A stretch of 64,000 nucleotides of DNA from Jannaschia helgolandensis (GTDB taxonomy: Bacteria > Pseudomonadota > Alphaproteobacteria > Rhodobacterales > Rhodobacteraceae), in the NCBI RefSeq assembly GCF_900109285.1, contig NZ_FNZQ01000006.1:144281-208280 (forward strand), in the 5' to 3' direction. A model generated the notes under the pieces. That model ran no database searches, was not told the origin of the DNA, and saw only the letters and a list, made by a program, of their open reading frames with translations. Shown here in pieces: positions 1 through 8,239 of the stretch; position 1 is the first letter of the stretch; each line of letters starts with the position of its first letter. The position numbers and the translations under genes were made by a program.

Positions 1-476
1 ATCGCACCAATCCGCGCGCAGGCAAGCATCGCATAGGCGGCCTGCGGAATCATCGGCATATACAGGACGACGCGGTCGCCTTTGGTCACACCCATGCCTT
101 TAAGGACGTTGGCCATCTTGCAGACATGGGAATGCAACTGCTGATAAGTGATGTGCTGCGCTTCGTCATCGGGCGAGTCCGGCTCCCAGATGATCGCGGT
201 CTGCGTGCCCCTGTCTTTCAGGTGCCGGTCGATGCAGTTCGCGGCGACGTTCAGGGTGCCGTCCTCGAACCATTTGATCGATACGTTGCCCGGCGCGAAG
301 CTGGTGTCCTTTACGCGGGTATAGGGTTTGATCCAGTCGACGCGCTTGCCATGCTCGGCCCAGAACGCCTCGGGGTCTTCGACACTGGCCTGATACATCG
401 CATCATAGGTCGCGCGATCGGCATGGGCATTCGCCGCCATCTCGGCGGAGGGCGGGAAAATCTGATCGTCTGGCAT
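1..476 (-). CDS. acs: Acetyl-CoA synthetase, N-terminal part (gene runs off the window)
   Basis: The visible 158 codons are the start of an AMP-forming acetyl-CoA synthetase, the cytoplasmic enzyme making acetyl-CoA from acetate, ATP and CoA. The N-terminal family cap is readable ([16 protein letters not shown], then [17 protein letters not shown]) and is followed by the start of the adenylation domain ([26 protein letters not shown]). The ATG at 474-476 is preceded by AGGAG at ideal distance. It lies 58 nt downstream of livF in the same direction, so it is probably the last gene of the importer operon. The catalytic C-terminal half is outside the window, so substrate preference (acetate or propionate) cannot be judged. 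Confidence 0.93.
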   Translation of the reverse strand, partial: MPDDQIFPPSAEMAANAHADRATYDAMYQASVEDPEAFWAEHGKRVDWIKPYTRVKDTSFAPGNVSIKWFEDGTLNVAANCIDRHLKDRGTQTAIIWEPDSPDDEAQHITYQQLHSHVCKMANVLKGMGVTKGDRVVLYMPMIPQAAYAMLACARIGA

Positions 477-534
477 GGGGTCTCCTTTGCCCGTGCGGGC
501 CGCGTCGGGGCTGCATGGGCCCCCGATAATACAT

Positions 535-1290
<756 letters not shown>

Positions 1291-1301
1291 CGAATGTCTC
1301 C

Positions 1302-2063
1302 TCAGTGCTCGGCGCTTTCGCCCAGATAGGCTTCGCGCACCTTGGGGTGGCCCTTGATCTTGTCGGGCGTGTCTTCGACCAGCGGGGTGCCTTGCGCCAG
1401 CACAGTGATCCATTCGGCCAGCGAAAAGACGACGTGCATGTCATGTTCGATGATGGCGATGGTGATCGGACGCGAGTCCTTGATCTGCTTCAGCAGATCG
1501 ATGGTGTTGTTCGTGTCTGCCCGCGCCATGCCCGCCGTCGGTTCATCCAGCAGCAGAAGGCGCGGTTCCTGGGCAAGGCACATACCGATTTCCAGCCGTC
1601 GCTTGTCACCACGCGACATCGCCGCCGCATGCATGTTCCGTTTGTCGGCCATGTTCATGTCTTCGAGCATGTGTTCGGCCCGGTCGACGATTTCGCGGTC
1701 GCTCAGCAGCGCATGATAGGCTTGCAGCGAAAACGCACCGTCCCGCTTGGCCAGGCAGGGGATCATCATGTTTTCCATGACAGACAGATCGCCGAAGATT
1801 TCGGGCGTCTGGAAAACGCGCGAAATGCCCATCTGGTTGATCTCGTGCGGTTTGCGGCCCAGTACGGACTTGCCTTCGAAGCTGACCGATCCGGTGTCGG
1901 GAATCAGCTTGCCGACAAGACAGTTCAGCAGGGTCGACTTGCCCGCGCCGTTCGGACCGATGATGGCGTGAACGGTGCCTTGGGTGATTGACAGGTTGAT
2001 GTCCGACAGGGCCTGCAATCCGCCGAAGCGCTTACCGACGTTTTTGACCTCGAGAATACCCAT
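1302..2063 (-). CDS. livG: Liv-type ABC importer, ATP-binding protein LivG
   Basis: Second ATPase of the importer, 253 aa, normal LivG length. Walker A is GPNGAGKST and Walker B LLLLDEPTAGM, followed by IIEHDM. The family signature LSGGQ is replaced by MSRGDKR, an unusual form that I believe occurs in a subgroup of Liv-type ATPases in this bacterial order. GGAG lies 8 nt upstream of the ATG. It is 5 nt from livM and 11 nt from livF, so the genes are co-transcribed. The ATPase pair is probably LivF-LivG; if LivG has lost hydrolysis, LivF would carry it. Confidence 0.92.
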   Translation of the reverse strand: MGILEVKNVGKRFGGLQALSDINLSITQGTVHAIIGPNGAGKSTLLNCLVGKLIPDTGSVSFEGKSVLGRKPHEINQMGISRVFQTPEIFGDLSVMENMMIPCLAKRDGAFSLQAYHALLSDREIVDRAEHMLEDMNMADKRNMHAAAMSRGDKRRLEIGMCLAQEPRLLLLDEPTAGMARADTNNTIDLLKQIKDSRPITIAIIEHDMHVVFSLAEWITVLAQGTPLVEDTPDKIKGHPKVREAYLGESAEH

Positions 2064-2068
2064 GATGC

Positions 2069-3361
2069 TTACTCCCCAGCCTGACGTTGCTCGGCGGCAT
2101 CGTCTTCTACGCCTGATGCCTTCCGGTCGCGCCGGAAGACTGTTGCAATCTTCTGCCCGCCCTGAACCAACCCGCCGGGCAGGAAGATGACGACAACCAT
2201 GAAGAGAAGACCAAGCGTCAGGTTCCAGCCTTTGCCTACGAATGGGTAAACGATGGCGACGACCACATCTTGCATCCCGTCAGGCATGAAGGCGAACCAG
2301 GCTTGCAAGGTGGATTCGTTGATCTTGGAGAAGATGTTCTCGAAATACTTGATGAAGCCTGCACCCAGAACAGGCCCGATCAGGGTCCCGGCCCCACCGA
2401 GGATGGTCATAAGGACGACCTCTCCGCTTGCCGTCCACTGCATCCGTTCGGCCCCGGCCAACGGGTCCATTGCCGACAGAAGGCCACCGGCCAGCCCGGC
2501 GTACATTCCGGAGATGACAAAGGCGGCGAGCGTATAGGGCTTGGGGTTCAGCCCGGTGTAGTTCAACCGCTGCTGGTTCGACTTCACAGCTCGCAGCATC
2601 ATCCCGAAAGGCGAGCGGAACAGCCGAATTGCCAGATAGAAGCAAATCACCATGAAGAACGCCGACAAATAGTAGCCGACGTTGAACTGGAAATCCCACC
2701 TTCCCAACGACAACGTCTCGGTCTCGCGCATGGCAAGGCCGAAGATATGGGGCGCATTCACAGTGGTGGCCGGGTTGTGAAAGATCTGAGGATCATTGGT
2801 GTAGACCTGCAAGCCCGTCTCGCCGTTGGTCAGATTGAATTTGGGATTCGACAGAACCGAATAGGCCAGCGCGAAGGACATCTGCGCGAAGGCCAGCGTC
2901 AGGATCGAGAAATAGATCCCCGAACGACGCAGCGAGATGAACCCGATCAACAGGGCGAACAAGCCAGAAATGATGATCGCCAGTCCGATGCCCGGCAGGA
3001 CATTGTATCCCAGCAGCTTGAACATCCAGACGCAGGAATAGCTGCCGACGCCGAGGAAGGCCGCATGGCCGAACGACAGATAGCCGGTCAGGCCGAACAG
3101 GATGTTGAAACCGATGGCGAAGATTCCGAAGATCACGAACCGCTGCATCAGGTCAGGATAGCCCGCGTTGAATTGCGCCATGGCCGAATCGGTCGGAAAA
3201 GGGTTCAGCAGGAACGGTGCCAACACCGTCAGCAGAATGACAATGACAAGCAGGGCAAAGTCCTTGCGCGTCAATCCCAGGATGCCGCCGCCGACTCGTT
3301 TGCGGGCCGGTTTGGCGGGCTCTGACGTCGGGGTGGCGATATGTTGTGTCTGGTCGGTCAT
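2069..3361 (-). CDS. livM: Liv-type ABC importer, permease LivM
   Basis: Inner-membrane permease of the Liv family, 430 aa. There are many hydrophobic segments, and family landmarks are readable: [20 protein letters not shown] near the first third, then [17 protein letters not shown] and [16 protein letters not shown] polar N-terminal stretch of about 30 residues precedes the first membrane helix, and a loop of about 60 residues after [10 protein letters not shown] is longer than usual. GGAGG lies 9 nt before the ATG. It pairs with LivH to form the channel. Confidence 0.92.
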   Translation of the reverse strand: MTDQTQHIATPTSEPAKPARKRVGGGILGLTRKDFALLVIVILLTVLAPFLLNPFPTDSAMAQFNAGYPDLMQRFVIFGIFAIGFNILFGLTGYLSFGHAAFLGVGSYSCVWMFKLLGYNVLPGIGLAIIISGLFALLIGFISLRRSGIYFSILTLAFAQMSFALAYSVLSNPKFNLTNGETGLQVYTNDPQIFHNPATTVNAPHIFGLAMRETETLSLGRWDFQFNVGYYLSAFFMVICFYLAIRLFRSPFGMMLRAVKSNQQRLNYTGLNPKPYTLAAFVISGMYAGLAGGLLSAMDPLAGAERMQWTASGEVVLMTILGGAGTLIGPVLGAGFIKYFENIFSKINESTLQAWFAFMPDGMQDVVVAIVYPFVGKGWNLTLGLLFMVVVIFLPGGLVQGGQKIATVFRRDRKASGVEDDAAEQRQAGE

Positions 3362-3365
3362 GTGC

Positions 3366-4397
3366 TCAGTCCTCCATCACGCCTTTGCGCCCCATCAGCC
3401 CGCGCGGACGCGTCAGAAGGACGATCATGGCGACGAGGTAGATAATGATCTGGTTGATGCCGGGTACGGCGTTCGTGGCCCATGTGGTCGAGGCGAAGCT
3501 CTCAAGGATGCCCAGAAGGAAACCCGCCAGCACCGCGCCGGGAAGTGACCCCATGCCGCCGACGACGACGACGACGAAGGATAACACGAGGAAGTCCATG
3601 CCCATGTGATAGTTTGGCGGGTTGATCGGCGTGTACATCACTCCGGCCAGACCGGCGACGGCTGCGGCGATGCCGAACATGATGGTGAACCGCTTGTCGA
3701 TGTTGATGCCCAGCAAGCCCACGGTTTCCCGGTCGGCCATGCCTGCGCGGACTACCATTCCGAACGTCGTGAACTGCAGAAACGCGAAGACGGCGGCGAT
3801 GATGACGCCCGCGAAAGCGAAATAGACCAGACGCCAGTAGGGATAGATGACGGTATTCGGATCGAAGCCCAGCAAAGTCCCGAAGTCGAATGACCCGCGA
3901 AATACGTCGGGGGCGGGGGTCGGGATAGGGTTCGCGCCGTAGAAATACTTGATGACCTCTTGCAGCACGATGGCGAGGCCAAACGTCACGAGGATCTGGT
4001 CAGCATGGGGGCGCTTGTAGAAATGCTTGATCAGCCCGCGTTCCATGATGAAGCCGAACAGGATCATCACCGGGATCGCCAGAAGGATGGCCAGTGGCAC
4101 TGCCCAGTCAATCAGCGTGGCCCCGACCTCCGGCCCGAACCAGTTGACGACATAAGGCGTATCGATGGTTGCCGGATTTCCGAGGAAGTCGGTGCGGGTC
4201 GGGTCGATTGTCGTGGTCGACAGCGACAGCAGCTTGGACATGGTTACGGCCACGAAGGCCCCGACCATGAACAGCGCGCCGTGAGCGAAGTTGACCACCC
4301 CCAGCGTGCCGAAGATCAGCGTCAGACCCAAGGCGATCAGCGCATAGGCGGACCCCTTGTCTAGGCCGTTGAGGATCTGGAGGATGAAGGCTTCCAT
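3366..4397 (-). CDS. livH: Liv-type ABC importer, permease LivH
   Basis: Inner-membrane permease of the Liv family, 343 aa. The signature opening is present ([20 protein letters not shown], then [16 protein letters not shown]), as is the C-terminal [19 protein letters not shown]. The start at 4395-4397 has GGAG upstream and begins at the normal family position; an in-frame ATG 16 codons earlier lies in non-conserved sequence. A loop around residues 45-75 ([20 protein letters not shown]) is longer than in E. coli LivH. The gene follows the binding-protein gene after a 158-nt gap containing a stem-loop. Confidence 0.92.
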   Translation of the reverse strand: MEAFILQILNGLDKGSAYALIALGLTLIFGTLGVVNFAHGALFMVGAFVAVTMSKLLSLSTTTIDPTRTDFLGNPATIDTPYVVNWFGPEVGATLIDWAVPLAILLAIPVMILFGFIMERGLIKHFYKRPHADQILVTFGLAIVLQEVIKYFYGANPIPTPAPDVFRGSFDFGTLLGFDPNTVIYPYWRLVYFAFAGVIIAAVFAFLQFTTFGMVVRAGMADRETVGLLGINIDKRFTIMFGIAAAVAGLAGVMYTPINPPNYHMGMDFLVLSFVVVVVGGMGSLPGAVLAGFLLGILESFASTTWATNAVPGINQIIIYLVAMIVLLTRPRGLMGRKGVMED

Positions 4398-4514
4398 GGC
4401 CCGAGGTCTCCTGTAAGACGATGCGTTCTGATTATGGGGCGGCATCGGGGTGCATGGGACGCGGGACCGCTGCCTTTGACGATCCGGCGACCGATGAACC
4501 GGCTGGGAAGGAAT

Positions 4515-4539
4515 GGGACCGTGCCAGTGACACGGCCCC
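4515..4539 (-). other. Intercistronic stem-loop between binding protein and livH
   Basis: In the operon transcript (minus strand) 4531-4539 and 4515-4523 form a 9-bp stem with one G-U wobble and a 7-nt loop. Read from the plus strand the same stem has an A-C mismatch, so it fits the operon RNA better. No U tract follows in the operon direction. It probably protects the upstream binding-protein message or weakens read-through, the usual way to make binding protein in excess of permease; that role is inferred. Confidence 0.5.
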
Positions 4540-4555
4540 TTTTGTCAGCTTTCGC

Positions 4556-5932
4556 TTACGCGCCCGGGTTGCATTCGCCCAGTTCGCCACCGGCAAACAT
4601 CGGGTGATCGACCGGGTATGTGACCTGCTCGGCCGGAGTGACCTCGACGATTTCAACAAGATCGAACTCGTTCTCCGGGTTCTCCTTGCCGCGCACGACG
4701 ACCACGTCCTTGAAGCACTGGTGATCGCCAGCGCGGTAAAGCGTGGGGCCATTGCCCAGACCGTCGAACTCATAACCCTCCAGGGCTTCGACAACGGCGC
4801 AGGGATTGAACGAGCCGGCGCGGGTGACCGCATCCGCATACAGCATGGTCTGCGCATAACAGGTCTGAGCGGCCTGTGATGGCGGGAAGCCGTACTTTTC
4901 GCCAAACGATTTCACGAAGGCATTGGTGCCGGTATAACGCGCGCCCTTTTCGTTTTCGAGTTTCCAGTCCCAGTTCTGCGAGCCCACGATACCGGCAATG
5001 TTCTCGCCAGCACCCTGCGCCATTAGCTCCGAATAGAGCGGCACGACGATCTCGAATTGCTTGCCGTTGGCTTGCGCCTGACGGAGGCCGAACTGAACCG
5101 CGTTGGTCAGCGAGTTGACCATGTTTCCGCCGTAGTGATTCAGGATCAGGACATCGGCACCGGAATTCAGAACTGGCGCGATGTAGGACGAGAAGTCCGT
5201 CGCGGCGAGCGGTGTGCGCACGTCGTTGACGGTTTCCCAGCCCAGAGCTTCGGTCGCGGCGGCAATCGATTCCTGTTGGGTCCAGCCCCAAGTATAGTCT
5301 GCGGTCAGATGATAGGCTTTACGGTCGGCACCATAAAGCTGCTCCAGCACGGGGGCGAGGGCGGCGGCGGACATATAGGCGTTGAAGAAGTGGCGGAAGC
5401 CATTGGCCTTCTTGTCCTTGCCCGTGGTGTCGTTCGAGTGCGTCAGGCCTGCCATGAAGATCACGCCAGCATCTTGGCAGAGGCCCTGAACGGCGACCGC
5501 GACACCGGACGAGGAGCCGCCCGAAATCATGATGGCGCCGTCTTTTTCGATCATCGACTTGGCCGAGGCGCGCGCCGCGTCCGACTTGGTCTGTGTGTCG
5601 CCGGTGACGAACTCGACCTTCTTGCCCAAGATGCCGGTGCCATCCAGAGCCTTGGACGAGAACGTCTGCATCATGCCGCCATCGCCCTCACCGTTCAGGT
5701 GCTGGACCGCGAGCTGAAACGCACGAAGCTCGTCCGCGCCTTCGTCGGCATAGGGGCCGGTTTGGGGCACGTTGAAGCCGAGCGTGACCGTGTCGCCCTG
5801 AGGCGCATTGGTGAAACCGCTATGGGCGTCGGCCCAGACCGCGCCCGAGAAAACCGTTGGAATGGCAAGTCCGGCACCGGTTGCGGCACCGGTCTTCATC
5901 ACGCCACGGCGAGTGAAATTCGATTTGGTCAT
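4556..5932 (-). CDS. Liv-type ABC importer, periplasmic substrate-binding protein (Tat signal)
   Basis: Periplasmic binding protein of the LivK/AmiC family, 458 aa. The N-terminus is a twin-arginine signal (FTRRGVMKTGAATGAGLAIP, cleavage near VWADA), so it is probably exported folded. The mature part has the two-lobe layout: TVTLGFNVPQTGPYADEGADE early, then the ligand-site stretch MISGGSSSGVAVAV. At 458 aa it is longer than LivK (about 370), like amide- and urea-binding members. It is the first gene of the operon and sits opposite the ScfR-type regulator. The ligand cannot be read from the sequence; short-chain acids, amides or urea-like compounds are possibilities. Confidence 0.88.
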   Translation of the reverse strand: MTKSNFTRRGVMKTGAATGAGLAIPTVFSGAVWADAHSGFTNAPQGDTVTLGFNVPQTGPYADEGADELRAFQLAVQHLNGEGDGGMMQTFSSKALDGTGILGKKVEFVTGDTQTKSDAARASAKSMIEKDGAIMISGGSSSGVAVAVQGLCQDAGVIFMAGLTHSNDTTGKDKKANGFRHFFNAYMSAAALAPVLEQLYGADRKAYHLTADYTWGWTQQESIAAATEALGWETVNDVRTPLAATDFSSYIAPVLNSGADVLILNHYGGNMVNSLTNAVQFGLRQAQANGKQFEIVVPLYSELMAQGAGENIAGIVGSQNWDWKLENEKGARYTGTNAFVKSFGEKYGFPPSQAAQTCYAQTMLYADAVTRAGSFNPCAVVEALEGYEFDGLGNGPTLYRAGDHQCFKDVVVVRGKENPENEFDLVEIVEVTPAEQVTYPVDHPMFAGGELGECNPGA

Positions 5933-6178
5933 TGAGACCCTCCCTGTTTTTGACGCCCCGCTCCCCCTCCTCCGAAGGTCCGCGCGACAGGCCCGTCCAG
6001 CTTGACGGGTCAACGGCACTATCGACGACCTGAAGTGAAATCATCAATAACTCATAGACGGGATGCGATTTTATTGTAAATAATATGACAGACTTGTCCG
6101 GATACGTGTAAATTTTTTGTCCCGCACATGCAGCAAATCGCTTGCACGCGCAGCAATCGAACAAGGTCAGGAGGTTGT
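5933..6178. promoter_or_regulatory. Divergent control region between the importer-acs operon and the ScfR-type regulator
   Basis: 246 nt separate the two divergent starts. About 6050-6120 is markedly AT-rich compared with its surroundings and is the likely site of both promoters. A small inverted repeat, GCAA-N5-TTGC, lies at 6133-6145, 33 nt before the regulator start, and is a candidate autoregulatory operator, because ScfR/RamB-type regulators are reported to bind TTTGC/GCAAA-type elements. No promoter hexamers are convincing enough to name. Confidence 0.4.
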
Positions 6179-7480
6179 ATGCCAAGGTCCATTCCAACCG
6201 GCAGCCGAATCCGCGAACGCCGCCTGGCCCTGGGACGCAAACAGACCGCCGTGGCCGGGACAGTGGGTATCTCGCCGTCCTATCTGAACCTGATCGAGCA
6301 CAACCGCAGGGCGATCGGGGGCAGTCTTCTGTCACGCCTGGCCACAGCACTGGAAACCGATCGCGCCGCCCTGGCCGAAGACGGCGACGAAGCACTGATC
6401 GAGGAACTACGGGCGGCTGCAGGGGCACAGCAGAACAACGAGGCGGAGTTTGACGATGCCCCCGACCTGGCTCGTCGGTTTCCACACTGGGCCGGGTTGA
6501 TCGCGGCGCAGGCGCGGGCCCTGGCCGCACAGGCCCGTACCATCGAGGCGCTATCGGACCGTCTGTCCCACGATCCGACACTGGCCGACGCAATGCACGA
6601 GTTATTGTCGACAGTGTCTGTCGTCCGCTCCACCGCCTCGATCCTTGCGCAGACGCCCGAGATCGACGCCAACTGGCTTGGCCGGTTTCATGCCAACCTC
6701 GACGCCGACAGCCGCAGGTTGGCCGATGGGGCCGAAGCCGTCGTCGGCCTGTTCGACCGGCAGGCGGCGCGCGGGGCGGACCGCATGCTGCCTTCCGAGA
6801 CGGTTTCGCGGTTTCTGGACGATGCGGGCCACCGGTTCGATGTGTTGGAACGGGACGGGGTCGCCGCCGTCCCGGACCTTGTCGGCGGTCTGACGGGGGA
6901 GGATGCGCGCGTCCTGGCCACAGAAATTCTGACGGGCGACGCCGAGGACGCATCTCGACTGCCACGCGCGCTCGTCGAGGCAGCAGACGGCCCGGATGAT
7001 CTGATCGCCGCTGCCGGGGGCGATCTGGCACTGGTTCTGCGGCGCATGGGTGTCGTCGATCCGGGGCGCGGATTGGTGATCTGCGATGCCGCCGGTGCAC
7101 TGCTGCGGCGCAAGCCGGTGGCGGGATTTCCATTGCCGGTAATGGGGGCCGGATGTCCGCTCTGGCCTGTGTACACTGCGCTGGGTCAGCCGGGTCGCCC
7201 TCTGACCGTGGTGGTTGAAACGCCGGACGGCGCGGACTGGCGCGTTCATGCCATCGCTCAGGCGGTGGCGGTCGCGGGGTTTGGCGCCGCGCCCGTGATA
7301 CGCGCGACGATGCTGTTGACCCGAACTCAAAGCGGCGGTGCGGGTGCGCCGGTCGGACCGGGCTGCCGCGTCTGTCCCCGCATTGAATGTCCGGCGCGTC
7401 GGGAACCGTCGGTCCTGTCGACGCGACCGGATATGCTGGACATGGTGGACCTGACGGGGGACACTTTACCGCGTTCATGA
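6179..7480 (+). CDS. Short-chain fatty acyl regulator (ScfR/RamB-type XRE protein)
   Basis: A 433-aa transcription factor. Residues about 5-60 form an XRE helix-turn-helix (RIRERRLALGRKQTAVA, then SPSYLNLIEHNRRAIGG). The C-terminus carries the hallmark cysteine cluster CRVCPRIECPARREPSVL of the DUF2083/ScfR family, which senses acyl-CoA metabolites in RamB and PccR. The start at 6179 has AGGAGG 4 nt upstream; an in-frame ATG at 6128 lacks a ribosome site. The middle third is poorly conserved to my eye, and I see no clear IrrE/ImmA HExxH motif. It is divergent from the importer-acs operon, its probable target. Confidence 0.82.
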   Translation: MPRSIPTGSRIRERRLALGRKQTAVAGTVGISPSYLNLIEHNRRAIGGSLLSRLATALETDRAALAEDGDEALIEELRAAAGAQQNNEAEFDDAPDLARRFPHWAGLIAAQARALAAQARTIEALSDRLSHDPTLADAMHELLSTVSVVRSTASILAQTPEIDANWLGRFHANLDADSRRLADGAEAVVGLFDRQAARGADRMLPSETVSRFLDDAGHRFDVLERDGVAAVPDLVGGLTGEDARVLATEILTGDAEDASRLPRALVEAADGPDDLIAAAGGDLALVLRRMGVVDPGRGLVICDAAGALLRRKPVAGFPLPVMGAGCPLWPVYTALGQPGRPLTVVVETPDGADWRVHAIAQAVAVAGFGAAPVIRATMLLTRTQSGGAGAPVGPGCRVCPRIECPARREPSVLSTRPDMLDMVDLTGDTLPRS

Positions 7481-7498
7481 TCGGAGGGGAGGCCGGAC

Positions 7499-7921
7499 AT
7501 GATTGATATACCTTCTGCCGATGCGCCTGTTGACGCGCCGCGCGGCCGTGTCCTGTTGATCGAGGACGAACCGAATATCGCCACCGCCATAGGCTTTCTG
7601 CTGCAACGAGAGGGCTGGCGCGTGTCCACCCATTCAGATGGCAGGACGGCGCTGGACGCGGTGGTGCGGCATGCGCCGGACGTGATCGTGCTGGACGTGA
7701 TGTTGCCCGGCCAGTCCGGGTTCGAGGTGCTGGGAGGGTTGCGCGCCGGACAGAATGGCACGCGGGCAGATCTGCCGGTCCTGATGCTGACCGCCAAAGG
7801 CCAGACCAAGGATCGTGACCGGGCCGAGGCATTGGGCGTCAGCCGGTTCATGACCAAGCCTTTTTCGAACCGGGAATTGATCGAGGCCGTGCGTGATCTG
7901 GCGCGGACGGCACCCGGATGA
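7499..7921 (+). CDS. Single-domain response regulator
   Basis: 140 aa, a stand-alone receiver domain without output domain. Acidic pocket IEDE at 21-24, phosphorylated Asp66 in VIVLDVMLPG, Thr98 and Lys120 (MTKPF) are all in place, so it should be phosphorylated. It has GGAGG upstream and its stop overlaps the next start (ATGA), so it is co-translated with the small membrane protein and lies in one operon with the symporter-kinase, the obvious partner. Without a DNA-binding domain it must act through protein contacts or as a phosphate shuttle. Confidence 0.9.
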   Translation: MIDIPSADAPVDAPRGRVLLIEDEPNIATAIGFLLQREGWRVSTHSDGRTALDAVVRHAPDVIVLDVMLPGQSGFEVLGGLRAGQNGTRADLPVLMLTAKGQTKDRDRAEALGVSRFMTKPFSNRELIEAVRDLARTAPG

Positions 7922-8208
7922 CGGGCCGGGCGACGGCGGACCGAATGGCCACGGACGCCCAAACCCGCGCGCATCGCAGGGCACGTCTGGTGGATGCGGC
8001 CCGGCTGCTGCCGTTTCTGGGGGCGGTCCTGTTTCTGATCCCCGATCTGGTGCTGTCCGATGATCCGGCCGCTGCCGGGGCTACAGCACCTTGGCTTACG
8101 TATCTTTTCGCTTCGTGGTTGGGTCTGATCGGTCTGGCGCTCTGGATCGGGCGGTTGCACATGCGGGATCTGCGTGACGATGCAGATCGCGAAAGCGGGG
8201 CTGAATGA
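7918..8208 (+). CDS. Small two-helix inner-membrane protein, unknown function
   Basis: 96 aa with two hydrophobic segments (about residues 29-47 and 58-80) and charged ends, so both termini are probably cytoplasmic. The start overlaps the response-regulator stop by 4 nt. It sits between the receiver and the symporter-fused kinase. Acetate permeases often have a small two-helix partner (DUF4212, YjcH), so it could be an accessory subunit of the symporter module; I do not recognise those family motifs here, so this is a contextual guess. Confidence 0.75.
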   Translation: MTGRATADRMATDAQTRAHRRARLVDAARLLPFLGAVLFLIPDLVLSDDPAAAGATAPWLTYLFASWLGLIGLALWIGRLHMRDLRDDADRESGAE

Positions 8209-8239
8209 TCGGCCATGCGCTTCTTGCAGGGCAGCGGAC

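Noticed and set aside
4515..4545. Rho-independent terminator on the plus strand
   Set aside because: CCCCTTTT follows on that strand, but no plus-strand gene precedes it and the stem has a mismatch in that direction.
5820..7832. Long open frame of 670 codons on the minus strand, rich in Pro and Arg
   Set aside because: Antisense to the ScfR-type regulator, whose frame has clear domains; composition is that of a GC-rich shadow frame.
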